A DNA stretch of 64,000 nucleotides. Source: Methylobacterium sp. WSM2598. Lineage in GTDB: Bacteria; Pseudomonadota; Alphaproteobacteria; Rhizobiales; Beijerinckiaceae. How positions within the stretch are numbered: the stretch's first letter is position 1; each line of letters begins with the position of its first letter. The stretch covers positions 2,530,365 to 2,594,364 of the forward strand of contig NZ_KB900609.1 in NCBI RefSeq assembly GCF_000379105.1. Direction: 5' to 3'. The notes under the pieces are model-generated. The model had not been told where the DNA came from, made no database searches, and saw only the letters and a program-made list of their open reading frames with translations. Below, piece by piece: positions 23,012 to 34,816 of this stretch. Position numbers and translations under genes: made by a program.

Positions 23012-23820
23012 ATGCTAGCCGGGGCGGAGATCGTCGCCACCGCCGCCAAGATGGCGGCGAGCGCGGCCGTGGTGGTGGTCGCCGCCCGGGCGGTCGAGCG
23101 CGCCGGGCCCCTCGTGGCGGCGATGATCGCGACGCTGCCGCTCTCGGCCGGGCCCGCCTACCTGTTCCTCGCCCTGGAGCACGGGCCGGATTTCCTGCGC
23201 GCGAGCGCCGTCGCCAGCCTGCCGGCCATCGCGGCGACCGGGATCCTGATCGTGGTCTACGCCGCCCTGGCCCGCCGCGGCGGGCTCGCCCTCAGTCTCG
23301 GGGCGGGGCTCCTGGCCTGGGGCGCGGCCGCCACGGCCCTGCGCCAGCTCGCGCCCGGCCTCGCCCCGGCGGCCGGCCTCGCCGCCCTGGCGCTCCTCGC
23401 CTGCATGGCGGCGGGGCGGGCGATCCGCCCCGCCCGGCCGGTGCCGCGGCGGCCCGGACGGCCCCGCGACGTGGCGATCCGGGCCGGGATCGTCATGGGC
23501 CTCGTCGGCCTCGTGCTGCTGGCCGGCCGGGTGGCGGGTCCGGGCCTCGCCGGTCTGCTGGCGCTGGCCCCGGTCGTGATGGTGAGCCTCGCGCTGATCC
23601 TGCATCCGCGCCTCGGCGGGGAGGCGAGCGCCGGCGTGCTGGTCCTCGGCCTGCCCGGACTCCTCGGCTTCGTGGCGGCCCTCACGATCCTCGCCCTGAC
23701 GGTGGAGCGCCTGGGGGCGGCCTTCGGCCTGACGCTGGCGCTCCTCGTGACCCTCGCCTGGAACGGGGGCATCCTGCTCCTGAACCGCCTCTGGCCCTCT
23801 CGCCCCTCGGAGACCGTCCC

Positions 23821-23824
<4 letters not shown>
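23012..23824 (+). CDS. integral membrane protein of unknown function, 270 aa
   Basis: About eight to ten hydrophobic segments, rich in Ala, Leu and Gly, with a basic loop in the middle ([15 protein letters not shown]). It is not recognised; the arrangement suggests two related halves ([15 protein letters not shown] in the first, [15 protein letters not shown] in the second), as in small transporters. It lies 20 bp after the DUF2848 gene and overlaps the amidase start by 4 bp (GTGA), so it belongs to the same transcript. Confidence 0.8.
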
Positions 23825-26362
<2,538 letters not shown>

Positions 26363-26508
26363 CCGGTGAAATCGGGGCCGGAGGCCATCCCCCCTTGGGT
26401 CGCCCCGGCCCGCTCGTCTTGAGACGGCGTTAATCAACCTGCGCGATGGTGCGGCGGACTGAGAACTACCCGCCCGCGCCCCGGACGGGCCATCGCGCAG
26501 GGGACGTC

Positions 26509-27411
26509 ATGCACATCGTCGTCGTCGATCCGAGCCGGGTCGTGCTGAAGGTGATCGGCGGGCTGCTCGACCCGCGCGGCCACACCGTGAACACCTTCAC
26601 GGATTCGCGCGAGGCGCTCGACTACGTGACCGCCAACGAAGCCGTCACGGCGCTGATCACCAGCCTGGAGGTGCGGCCGCTGACCGGGCTCGAACTGTGC
26701 TGGTCGGCCCGCCTGCTGGCGGAGGCGCACCGCCCCCTCTACATCATCGCGATGTCCTCGGCCCGCAACGCCCGCAACCTCGCCGAGGTGCTCGACAGCG
26801 GCGCCGACGACTTCATCGACAAGCCCCCGGGCGGCGAGGAGCTCTACGCCCGGCTGCGGGCCGCCGAGCGCGTGACCCGGATGCAGCGCGAGCTGATCCG
26901 CCTCGCCGAGACCGACTCGCTCACGGAACTCCTGAACCGCCGCGCCTTCGTGCAGCGGGTGGCCGAGATCGCCGGGCGCGCGGGCAACCATGGCAAGCTC
27001 GCCCTCGTCGTCGCGGACATCGACAATTTCAAGCGCATCAACGACGAGCACGGCCACGCCCTCGGCGACGTCGCCATCCAGGGCGTGGCGACCGCCCTCT
27101 CGGAGGTGCCGGATTCGCTGGTCGGGCGCCTCGGCGGCGAGGAATTCGGCGTCGCCCTCCCGGGCCGGAGCCTGGAGGAGGCCGAGGCCATCGCCAACCG
27201 CCTGCGGCTGCGCTGCACGCAGCTGCGCTTCAAGGGCCGGCACGGCCCGGTCCAGCTCAGCTGCAGCTTCGGGGTGAGCGCGTGGTCGGAGGGCGAGACG
27301 ATCGAGGGCCTGCACAAGCGGGCCGACATCGCCCTCTACGAGGCGAAGGCGACCGGGCGCAACCGCGTGGTCTCCGCCTTCACGGACCTCGTCCTCGCCC
27401 GCGCGGGCTGA
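26509..27411 (+). CDS. diguanylate cyclase with a degenerate receiver (PleD-like)
   Basis: 300 residues. Residues 1-118 are a receiver-like domain, but the phosphoacceptor strand reads ALITSLEVRPLTGLEL, with Ser52 where Asp is expected, and the acidic pocket is reduced to one Asp (VVVDPS). The switch Lys105 remains. Residues 135-295 are a GGDEF domain with DIDNFKRINDEHGH and RLGGEEFGV (GGEEF, active form); the RxxD inhibitory site is not evident. The cyclase is therefore likely active but not controlled by ordinary phosphorylation. The start MHIVVVD fits the receiver's first strand. Confidence 0.92.
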   Translation: MHIVVVDPSRVVLKVIGGLLDPRGHTVNTFTDSREALDYVTANEAVTALITSLEVRPLTGLELCWSARLLAEAHRPLYIIAMSSARNARNLAEVLDSGADDFIDKPPGGEELYARLRAAERVTRMQRELIRLAETDSLTELLNRRAFVQRVAEIAGRAGNHGKLALVVADIDNFKRINDEHGHALGDVAIQGVATALSEVPDSLVGRLGGEEFGVALPGRSLEEAEAIANRLRLRCTQLRFKGRHGPVQLSCSFGVSAWSEGETIEGLHKRADIALYEAKATGRNRVVSAFTDLVLARAG

Positions 27412-27714
27412 GGCCCCTCGGTAAACGCCCACGATAGCGCCGCCCCCCGGTGAGCGCCTATCGAGGGCGCGGTCATCGCCCGTCCGTTCCGAACTGGCAC
27501 AGGTGCCGGGCGCCCATCCCGGAACGTTCCCGCATGCGAGCCCGACTTCGCCGGACAGAACCGGCCTCGCGGGTCGCGCGTAAACCATAGCAACCGACAA
27601 TTTCCCTTGAGTCTCCTTGCGGCGCGGTCCGCCGCGCCGCGGTTGGAACGCCGCTTGATCATCACACTCCGTCAACCAGGCGCGTGTGCCGCGCCGAGAC
27701 GGAGGCAGAACGGC
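27412..27714. other. intergenic region upstream of a LuxR-type regulator
   Basis: This 303-bp gap contains a GC hairpin, GGCGCGG-TCCG-CCGCGCC (27621-27638), and an AT-richer stretch around 27580-27610 that may hold the promoter. Two GGAAC motifs (near 27521 and 27645) resemble the -35 of EcfG-type stress promoters, but no good partner -10 was found. No gene was seen. Confidence 0.45.
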
Positions 27715-28407
27715 ATGAGTGACGCCGTGAATGTGCTGATTATCGACGAGCCGCCGGATCTCGGGGCGGCCTTCCGCGCAACGCTGGAACATCATCCCGA
27801 GCTTCGGACGCTGGATGAATCCGGCCTGCGCGCGGGCTCCGGGGGCCTGCTGCTCGACGGCGTCGCCCTCGTCTTCTCCGCGCGGAGCGCGAGCGCCGTC
27901 GCGGCGCTGCGGGAGCGCCACCCGCGCCTGAAGGTGCTGGTCGCCTTCCTGGCCGCCGACGCGGCGACCCTGACCCAGCTCGCCGCGTCGGGCGCCGACG
28001 CCTTCGTGGCGCGCTCGGCCTCGCCGCGGGAGATCTGCGCCGCGATCCTGGCCCTCGCCCGCGGCATGCCGCTCGGCGGCGCGGTCCCGGAGGCGGTCGG
28101 GACCGAGGAGGTGGCCGCGAGCCTCGGCCTCACCCCCCGGGAGGCCGAGGTGCTGCGCTTCCTCAGCGCCGGGTTCAGCAACAAGGAGGTGGCGCGCCGC
28201 CTCACCGTGAGCGTGCGCACCGTCGAGACGCATCGCCTCAACCTGCGCCGCAAGACCAAGACCGGGCGGCTCAAGGACCTCGTCCAGCTCGCCCGGCAGA
28301 TGGGCCTCGCGCCGGTGATCGACACCGAGCCGTCGAGCCATCGGCCGGCCGTGGCGGGCCGCAGCGCGCGCCACGGCAGCTCGTCCCACGCGGCGGCCCC
28401 CCATTGA
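27715..28407 (+). CDS. LuxR-type regulator with an eroded receiver domain
   Basis: 230 residues. The first ~120 residues keep the receiver's alternation of strands and helices (NVLIIDEPPDLGAAFRATLE, HPRLKVLVAFLAADA), but the phosphorylated Asp is replaced (GVALVFSARS) and the switch Lys is absent. Residues 139-200 form a clear LuxR/FixJ helix-turn-helix: LTPREAEVLRFLSAGFSNKE, VARRLTVSVRTVETHRLNLR. It probably acts as a phosphorylation-independent DNA-binding protein. The ATG has GGAGGCAG upstream. The gene converges on topoisomerase IB. Confidence 0.9.
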   Translation: MSDAVNVLIIDEPPDLGAAFRATLEHHPELRTLDESGLRAGSGGLLLDGVALVFSARSASAVAALRERHPRLKVLVAFLAADAATLTQLAASGADAFVARSASPREICAAILALARGMPLGGAVPEAVGTEEVAASLGLTPREAEVLRFLSAGFSNKEVARRLTVSVRTVETHRLNLRRKTKTGRLKDLVQLARQMGLAPVIDTEPSSHRPAVAGRSARHGSSSHAAAPH

Positions 28408-28441
28408 GGCGGGGCCGCCGCGGAATGGCCGGAGCGGCCCG

Positions 28442-29611
28442 TCAGGCCGCCCGGCGGGCAGCCGCGCGGGTCCTGCCCGCTCCCTTGCGACTCCTCTGCG
28501 CCGCGGGCCCCTCGGCGGGCGCGTCCGCCGCCAGCCGCCCCTGGAGCAGAGCCAGCACGGCGGTCTCCTCCGGCCGCAGCCGGTGGATGTCCTCCCGCAG
28601 CTCCGCCTCGATCTCGTCGCGCGCCCGCAGCAGGAAGCTCCCTTCGAGGTAGGAGCCGAGGATCTCCGGGTGGATGTAGCACTTGCGGCAGATCGTCGGC
28701 GTGTTGCCGAGCCGCTCGGCCACACGCTCGATGGCGCTGCGCACGTTGCGCTTGGCCGCCGCCTGGCTGTCGAAGGTCTCGAATTCCCGCAGCGCCAAGG
28801 CCGCCAGCACCGTGCCCGACCAGGTGCGGAAATCCTTGGCAGTGATGTCCCGGCCGGTGATCTCCCGCAGGTAGGCGTTGACGTCGGCCGAGGTCACGTC
28901 GCGCTGCACCCCGTCCTCGTCGAGGTACTGGAACAGCTCCTGGCCCGGCAGGTCCTGGCAAGCCTTCACGATCTTGGCCACGCGCCGGTCGCGCAGGGCC
29001 AGCTGCCAGACCTTGCCGCTCTTGCCCTTGAAGCGGAATTTCAGCTCCGCGCCCTCGACGTTCACGTGCGGGTCGCGCAGGGTCGTGAGCCCGAAGGAGC
29101 GGTTGGCGCGGGCGTAATCGTCGTTCCCGACCCGGATCAGCGTGGTCTCCAGCAGGTGGACCACCGTGGCGAGCACCTTCTCCCGCGGCAGGCCCCGCCG
29201 GCCCATATCCTCCTGCACCCGCGCCCGCAGGGCCGGCAGCGCCCGCGCGAAGTCCATCATGTGGGCGAACTTGGTCGAGTCCCGCGCCTCCCGGAACTGC
29301 GGATGGTAGCGGTACTGCTTGCGGCCGCGATCGTCCCGCCCCGTCGCCTGGATGTGCCCGTTGGGATGCCGGCAGATCCAGACATCCGTGTAGGCCGGCG
29401 GGATCGCCAGGGCCCTGATGCGCTTGAGCACCGCCTCGTCGCGGACCGGCCGGCCGTCCGGGTCGATGTAGCGGAAGCCGCGCCCGTTGCGCTTGCGGCG
29501 ATAGCCGGGCTCCTCGTCGCTGACGTAGCGCAGCCCGATCTCGCGGGCGGCCTCGCGCGGGTCGGCGCGACCCTCCGGCGCGGACGGCGCGGTCTCGGGA
29601 TCCGACGGCAT
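28442..29611 (-). CDS. DNA topoisomerase IB (poxvirus-like)
   Basis: 389 residues. The eukaryotic/poxvirus type IB fold is evident: IPPAYTDVWICRHPNGHIQA, the RDSTKF region, RFKGKSGK (catalytic Lys loop), AKDFRTWSGT and the nucleophile Tyr312 in NTPTICRKCYIHPEIL. It relaxes supercoils of both signs through a 3'-phosphotyrosine. The basic Arg/Ala/Lys-rich tail (SRKGAGRTRAAARRAA) may help DNA binding. Bacterial members are usually non-essential and stress-linked. Confidence 0.95.
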   Translation of the reverse strand: MPSDPETAPSAPEGRADPREAAREIGLRYVSDEEPGYRRKRNGRGFRYIDPDGRPVRDEAVLKRIRALAIPPAYTDVWICRHPNGHIQATGRDDRGRKQYRYHPQFREARDSTKFAHMMDFARALPALRARVQEDMGRRGLPREKVLATVVHLLETTLIRVGNDDYARANRSFGLTTLRDPHVNVEGAELKFRFKGKSGKVWQLALRDRRVAKIVKACQDLPGQELFQYLDEDGVQRDVTSADVNAYLREITGRDITAKDFRTWSGTVLAALALREFETFDSQAAAKRNVRSAIERVAERLGNTPTICRKCYIHPEILGSYLEGSFLLRARDEIEAELREDIHRLRPEETAVLALLQGRLAADAPAEGPAAQRSRKGAGRTRAAARRAA

Positions 29612-29838
29612 GCGGGGCCTCGCTCGGCAGGACGCAACGGGTGGATGCTCAACCGTGGCGTGCCGCGGCGGGTTCCTGCGGCGGGATGGTCGGGGCGGGC
29701 AGGATGCCGCCGCAGCCTCGCGGCGACCCGCCGCGCGCCGGCGCGCGGGCGAGGCGTCCCGTCCGACCTTCCGGCCCGCCGGCGGTTTCCCCCGGCGGTC
29801 CTCCGGGTTAGGGAGGCGGGCGAGAGCAGGAGAGCCGC

Positions 29839-30978
29839 GTGACCGCAGCCGAAGGCCAGAAGACCATCGCGTTCGTCGTCACGGAGGATTGGTTCTTCGC
29901 CTCGCACTTCCTGCCCATGGCCCGGGCCGCCGTCGCGGCCGGGCACCGGGTCGCGGTGGTGACGCGGGTGCGCGACCATCGCGGCGCGATCGAGGCCGCG
30001 GGCGCCCAGGTGGTGGCCCTGGAGGCCGAGCGGTCGAGCCTGAACCCGATGAGCGCGGGCTACGCCGCAGGCCAGCTCGCCGCGCTGCTGAAGGCCCTGC
30101 GGGCCGACCTCGTGCACTGCGTCGCGCTGCGCGGCATCCTGGTGGGCGGCGCCGCCGCCGCCCTCGCCGGCATCCCCCGGCGCGTCTACGCGCTCACCGG
30201 GCTCGGCCTCCTGGGCGCCCGGCAGGACCGCGCCGCGCGCCTCGCCCGGGGGGCGCTGCGCCACCTGATCCGCGGGCCGCTGGAGACCCGGGCGACCCGC
30301 TACCTCGTGGAGAATCCCGACGACGCGGCGCTCCTCGGCCTCGACCCGGCCGGGAGCCGCGTCACCCTGGTGGGCGGCGCCGGGGTCGATCCGCGGGCCT
30401 TCGCGCCGACGCCGCTGCCGCCCCTGCCGCCCCTGCGGGTCGCCCTCGTCGCCCGCATGCTGTGGTCGAAGGGCGTCGACACCGCCGTGGAGGCCGTGCG
30501 CCTCGCCCGCGCCGGCGGCGCGCCGGTCGAACTCGCCCTCTACGGGGCGCCCGACCCCTCGAACCGCCGGGCGATCCCGGAGGCGACCCTGCGGGGCTGG
30601 GCCGGCGACGGCGTGGCGTGGCACGGGCCGACCGCGGACGCGGCCGGCGCCTACGCGGCCGCGCAGGTCGGCTGCCTGCCCTCCCGCGGCGGCGAAGGCC
30701 TGCCCCGTACCCTGCTCGAAGCCGCCTCCTGCGGCCGGGCCATCGTCACCACGGACGTGCCGGGCTGCCGCACCCTCGTGCGCGACGGGATCGAGGGCCG
30801 GCTCGTCCCGCCGGACGACCCCGCCGCCCTCGCGGCCGCCCTGGCGCGCCTCGCCGCCGACCCGGCGCGGGTCGCCGCCATGGGCGAGGCCGCGCGCCGG
30901 CGCATCCTCGAGGGCGGCTTCACCGAGGAGGCGGTGGCCTCGGCGGTCGCCCGCCTCCACGCCGCGATGCTCGCGTGA
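29839..30978 (+). CDS. glycosyltransferase family 4 protein
   Basis: 379 residues from a GTG start. A GT-B enzyme: the N-terminal half has FVVTEDWFFASHFLPMARAA and the donor-binding half LRVALVARMLWSKGVDTAVE, then CLPSRGGEGLPRTLLEAASC (E-x7-E motif) and VTTDVPGCRTLVRDGIEG. This is typical of enzymes that add sugars to extracellular polysaccharide or lipid carriers at the inner face of the membrane. The sugar is unknown. The methyltransferase gene follows after 35 bp on the same strand. Confidence 0.92.
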   Translation: MTAAEGQKTIAFVVTEDWFFASHFLPMARAAVAAGHRVAVVTRVRDHRGAIEAAGAQVVALEAERSSLNPMSAGYAAGQLAALLKALRADLVHCVALRGILVGGAAAALAGIPRRVYALTGLGLLGARQDRAARLARGALRHLIRGPLETRATRYLVENPDDAALLGLDPAGSRVTLVGGAGVDPRAFAPTPLPPLPPLRVALVARMLWSKGVDTAVEAVRLARAGGAPVELALYGAPDPSNRRAIPEATLRGWAGDGVAWHGPTADAAGAYAAAQVGCLPSRGGEGLPRTLLEAASCGRAIVTTDVPGCRTLVRDGIEGRLVPPDDPAALAAALARLAADPARVAAMGEAARRRILEGGFTEEAVASAVARLHAAMLA

Positions 30979-31013
30979 CGCCGCGCCCCGTCCCGGATCC
31001 GGAGGCGTCCGCC

Positions 31014-31673
31014 ATGCGCGAGCCGCTGCGCTTCATCCGGGCCAACACCGCCCTGCGGCCGGTCCCGCACGCGCCGGAGATCCGCCTCCACGTCGCCGAC
31101 GAGGCCACGGAGCTGTGGAGCCGCACCGAGGAGGAGCTGGGCGAGATCGGCCTGCCCCCGCCCTTCTGGGCCTTCGCCTGGGCGGGCGGCCAGGGGCTCG
31201 CCCGCTACGTCCTCGATCACCCCGAGACGGTGCGGGGCGCCCGGGTGCTCGACTTCGCCTCCGGCTCCGGCCTCGTCGCCATCGCGGCCGCGCGCGCGGG
31301 CGCCGCCGCCGTCGAGGCGAGCGACCTCGATCCCTTCGCGCTGGCGGCGATCGGCCTCAACGCCGCCGAGAACGGCGTCGCCGACCGGGTCCGGGCCGTC
31401 GCCGGCGACCTCATCGGCCGCGACGAGGGCTGGGACTGCGTGCTCGCCGCCGACATCTTCTACGAGCGCGACCTCGCGGCCCGGGTCGGCGACTGGCTCG
31501 CCGCCCTGCAGGCGAGGGGGGCCCGCGTCCTCCTGGGGGATCCGGGCCGGGCCTACCTGCCGACGGCGCGGCTCGACAGGCTCGCCACCTACGCGGTGCC
31601 GGTGAGCCGCGCCCTGGAGGATGCCGAGATCAAGCGCACCGGGGTGTGGCGCTTCGCGCCGGACGGCGCCTGA
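31014..31673 (+). CDS. ETF beta-subunit lysine methyltransferase (METTL20/ETFBKMT family)
   Basis: 219 residues, class I SAM methyltransferase. [20 protein letters not shown] directly before the SAM loop [15 protein letters not shown], and the post-motif-[12 protein letters not shown], are signatures of the METTL20 family; these enzymes trimethylate lysines near the recognition loop of electron transfer flavoprotein beta and slow its reaction with dehydrogenases. PrmA, a relative, is longer and lacks this start. It has a GGAGG ribosome site. An inverted repeat follows the stop. Confidence 0.88.
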   Translation: MREPLRFIRANTALRPVPHAPEIRLHVADEATELWSRTEEELGEIGLPPPFWAFAWAGGQGLARYVLDHPETVRGARVLDFASGSGLVAIAAARAGAAAVEASDLDPFALAAIGLNAAENGVADRVRAVAGDLIGRDEGWDCVLAADIFYERDLAARVGDWLAALQARGARVLLGDPGRAYLPTARLDRLATYAVPVSRALEDAEIKRTGVWRFAPDGA

Positions 31674-31674
31674 C

Positions 31675-31696
31675 GCCGACGGCCGTGTCCGTCGGC
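31675..31696 (+). terminator. hairpin after the methyltransferase gene
   Basis: GCCGACGG and CCGTCGGC form a perfect 8-bp stem around CCGTGT, starting 2 bp after the stop codon. There is no T-run, so termination efficiency is uncertain. Confidence 0.55.
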
Positions 31697-31819
31697 CGTC
31701 GGCTCCGGTCTCGAATCGCCGCCAAGGTGAACGTGTCTCGCCGAGCCGATGGCTCGTGTCGCGCATGCGAGAGGGCCGACGGCCCGGTGCGTCGACATCC
31801 GGGGCCGCCGGAACGAGGC

Positions 31820-31936
31820 GAGTCATTCGACATCCGACGGATTGCGTCGCCATGCGGATGTCGGCTTCGCTCAGGCGCCGCGCTCGGGCGCCGCGCGGGC
31901 TCGTGATCCGGGATCCGCTGCGATCAAGCGGATCAC
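31820..31936. repeat. dispersed repeat family 1, single copy plus hairpin at a convergent junction
   Basis: Outer arms GACATCCG (31829-31836) and CGGATGTC (31855-31862) enclose GGATTGCGTCGCCATG. Then come CGGCTTCGCTCAGGCGCC and a doubled GGCGCCGCGC. GTGATCCG (31903) pairs with CGGATCAC (31929-31936), and the patatin stop codon lies in the right arm. The order of parts is the same as at 11.5-11.75 kb. Confidence 0.88.
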
Positions 31937-33075
31937 CCGTACATGGCGCGCAGGTCGAGGCTGCTCTCGCGCCCGACCGCGTCGAAATGCTGGTCGAGCC
32001 ACGCCCGCGCGGCCGCGCGCCCGGCGTCGCGCAGGCGCAAGAGGAACGGCCACTGCGCCTTGAGCTTCGTCGCCGCGGTGTAGTCGTCGAGTTCGCCGCT
32101 GCCGTCGATCCGGTGCAGCCGCAGCGGCCGGTAGCCCTCGGTCGCCAGCGCCCCCTCGTCGACCAATCCCTGCACGAAGTCGATCGCCCGCAATTCCCGC
32201 AGGAGATTGCCGTTGAAGGTGATCTCGTTCAGGCGGTCGCGTATCTCCTGGGGCGTGCGCGGCGTCTCGCGCCGCTCGACCGGGTTGATCTGGATCAGCA
32301 GGATGTCGCGGGTCTCGGCCCCGTGATAGAGGGGGTAGAGGGGCGGGTTGCCGAGATAGCCCCCGTCCCAGTAGGGCACGCCGTCGATCTCCACCGCCTG
32401 GAACACGGTCGGCAGGCAGGCCGAGGCCATGACGTGGTCGGCCGTCAGGTCGCGGCCCTCGAAGACCGCGATCTTGCCCGTCCAGACATTGGTGGCCGAG
32501 ATGAAGAGCGGCGGCGCGTTCTCGCGGCGCAGCGCCTCGAAATCCACCGTGTCGGTCAGCGCCCGCTTGAGCGGGTTGATGTTGAGCGGATTGGCCGCGT
32601 AGGGGCTGGCGAGGCTCGCCCAGACCTCGGCGAGCGGGGTGCGCCGCCACAGGCGCAGCATGCCGTCGAAGGCGCGCTGCTGGCTGCGCGGCAGGTCGCC
32701 GTCGAGGCTCACCTCCCGCCAGAAGGCTTCGAGCTGCGCCCGCGCGCCCTCGGGCCCGTCCTTCAGCCAGCCATGCGTCATCACCACGGCGTTCATCGCC
32801 CCGGCGCTCGCCCCGGTGATCGCCTCGAAGGCGAGGCGGCCGTCCTCGATCAGGGCGTCGAGCACGCCCCACGTGAAGGCGCCGTGGGCGCCGCCGCCCT
32901 GCAGGGCGAGGGCGATGCCCTTCTCGGCCCGCGGCCCCGCGAGGCGCCGGCCGGGCGACGCGTCCGGGCGGCTCCCGGGATCGCGGGCGGCCTCGACGCC
33001 GACCGGATCGGCCCCGACGGGGCCGGCGGAGGCGACGGCGACGGAGAGGCGGGTTCTGTCGAGCGTGTCGGTCAT
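31933..33075 (-). CDS. patatin-like phospholipase
   Basis: 380 residues. The Ser-Asp dyad is complete: oxyanion loop [13 protein letters not shown], nucleophile Ser90 in [11 protein letters not shown], Asp237 in YWDGGYLGN. The C-terminal ~90 residues ([40 protein letters not shown]) match the DUF3734 extension of alphaproteobacterial patatins, some of which act on polyhydroxybutyrate granules or lipids. No signal peptide is present, so it is cytoplasmic. The start [12 protein letters not shown] was chosen over a distant upstream ATG because the added head is Pro/Arg-rich. Confidence 0.92.
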   Translation of the reverse strand: MTDTLDRTRLSVAVASAGPVGADPVGVEAARDPGSRPDASPGRRLAGPRAEKGIALALQGGGAHGAFTWGVLDALIEDGRLAFEAITGASAGAMNAVVMTHGWLKDGPEGARAQLEAFWREVSLDGDLPRSQQRAFDGMLRLWRRTPLAEVWASLASPYAANPLNINPLKRALTDTVDFEALRRENAPPLFISATNVWTGKIAVFEGRDLTADHVMASACLPTVFQAVEIDGVPYWDGGYLGNPPLYPLYHGAETRDILLIQINPVERRETPRTPQEIRDRLNEITFNGNLLRELRAIDFVQGLVDEGALATEGYRPLRLHRIDGSGELDDYTAATKLKAQWPFLLRLRDAGRAAARAWLDQHFDAVGRESSLDLRAMYG

Positions 33076-33336
33076 GGCCTGCCACCGATTGTTGCGATGC
33101 AATACAAGATGGTGCGATGCACAGGCGGCGCAAGCCTCCCGCCCGGTCGGCGCCTCGACAGGAGAGGGGCGATAGGTCATGAAGCGGGCGGGCCTCTCGG
33201 GGCCATCTGCCCGGGCGGGCCTCGCGCGGCCGGGAGGATGAGGCGTGCGCGCCGTCACAGACTTGACGCCGGCCGCGCGCAGGATCAGCTAAACCGCTTG
33301 ACGCCGGAGCGGGAACCGCCCGGCACGAGGGATCCG

Positions 33337-34623
33337 ATGCAACCCATGGAAGCTTCCGCCGCGCCCGAGATCGCAGGCCCGGCGCCCCGGCACGGCACCG
33401 TCGGCGTGCGGATCGGCGAGGGCGAGGGCGCCGTCACGATCGGCGGCGGCGCGCCCATCGTCGTCCAGTCGATGACGAACACCGACACGGCGGACGTCGA
33501 CGCCACCGTGGCGCAGGTCGCCGCGCTCGCCCGCGCCGGCTCCGAGATCGTGCGCATCACCGTCGACCGCGACGAGGCCGCCGCCGCGGTGCCGAAGATC
33601 CGCGAGCGCCTGGACCGCATCGGCGTCCACGTGCCCCTCGTCGGCGACTTCCACTACATCGGCCACAAGCTCCTCTCCGACCACCCGGCCTGCGCCGAGG
33701 CGCTCGCCAAGTACCGGATCAATCCGGGCAACGTCGGCTTCAAGGAGAAGAAGGACCTCCAGTTCTCGACCATCGTCGAGATGGCGGCCCGGTACGGCAA
33801 GGCCGTGCGCATCGGCGCGAACTGGGGCTCCCTCGACGAGGCGCTCCTCACCCGCCTGATGGACGAGAACGCCCGCAGCGAGCGACCGGTCGATGCCCGC
33901 GCGGTGATGCGCGAGGCCATGGTGCAGTCCGCCCTCCTCTCCGCCGACCGGGCGGTCGAGATCGGCCTGCCGAAGGACCGCATCGTGCTCTCCGCCAAGG
34001 TCTCGGCGGTGCAGGACCTGATCGCGGTCTACCGCGAGGTCGCCCGCCGCTCGGACTACGCGATCCACCTCGGCCTGACCGAGGCCGGCATGGGCACCAA
34101 GGGCATCGTCGCGGCCTCGGCCGCCATGGGCGTGCTCCTGCAGGAGGGCATCGGCGACACGATCCGCTACTCGCTCACCCCGGAGCCCGGCGGCGACCGC
34201 ACCGTGGAGGTGAAGGCCGCCCAGGAACTGCTCCAGACGATGGGCTTCCGCACCTTCGTGCCCCTCGTCGCCGCCTGCCCGGGCTGCGGGCGCACCACCT
34301 CGACGGTGTTCCAGGAACTCGCCCGCGACATCCAGAACTGGATCGCGACCTCGATGCCGGAATGGCGCAAGACCTATCCGGGCGTCGAGACCCTGAACGT
34401 GGCGGTGATGGGCTGCATCGTGAACGGCCCGGGCGAATCGAAGCACGCCGACATCGGCATCTCGTTGCCGGGAACCGGCGAGAGCCCCTCCGCCCCCGTC
34501 TTCATCGACGGCAAGAAGGCGATGACCTTGCGCGGGGCCACCCTTGCCAAGGATTTCGAAACCATCGTCATCGATTACATTGAGCGCCGATTCGGCCAGG
34601 GCCGGCGGAGCGCGGCGGAGTAA
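33337..34623 (+). CDS. ispG: 4-hydroxy-3-methylbut-2-en-1-yl diphosphate synthase (flavodoxin)
   Basis: 428 residues. IspG makes HMBPP from MEcPP in the non-mevalonate isoprenoid pathway with a [4Fe-4S] cluster. The TIM-barrel start [18 protein letters not shown], the [13 protein letters not shown] loop, [18 protein letters not shown] and the cluster ligands (two Cys in [12 protein letters not shown], one in [18 protein letters not shown]) are all present. It is a single-copy housekeeping gene. It diverges from the patatin gene across ~260 bp in which no clear box was recognised. Confidence 0.97.
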   Translation: MQPMEASAAPEIAGPAPRHGTVGVRIGEGEGAVTIGGGAPIVVQSMTNTDTADVDATVAQVAALARAGSEIVRITVDRDEAAAAVPKIRERLDRIGVHVPLVGDFHYIGHKLLSDHPACAEALAKYRINPGNVGFKEKKDLQFSTIVEMAARYGKAVRIGANWGSLDEALLTRLMDENARSERPVDARAVMREAMVQSALLSADRAVEIGLPKDRIVLSAKVSAVQDLIAVYREVARRSDYAIHLGLTEAGMGTKGIVAASAAMGVLLQEGIGDTIRYSLTPEPGGDRTVEVKAAQELLQTMGFRTFVPLVAACPGCGRTTSTVFQELARDIQNWIATSMPEWRKTYPGVETLNVAVMGCIVNGPGESKHADIGISLPGTGESPSAPVFIDGKKAMTLRGATLAKDFETIVIDYIERRFGQGRRSAAE

Positions 34624-34625
34624 CC

Positions 34626-34647
34626 TTGCGCCGCCCCGGCGGCGCAA
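34626..34647 (+). terminator. perfect hairpin after ispG
   Basis: TTGCGCCGCC and GGCGGCGCAA form a 10-bp perfect stem with a 2-base loop, 2 bp after the ispG stop. No T-run follows. Confidence 0.6.
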
Positions 34648-34816
34648 CGCGCGGACGGGGCGGAAAGCTAGGCATGTGCACAGCCGCGTGCTATGATCCG
34701 GGCGATTTCGAGGCCGGGTTCGCCACGCGCCCGGCCCCCAAAGGCCTCGTGCCGCCGAATGGCCCTGACCCATGCCCGGCGGCCCCTGCCGCTCGCGGGC
34801 GGACCCTCGATCAGCT

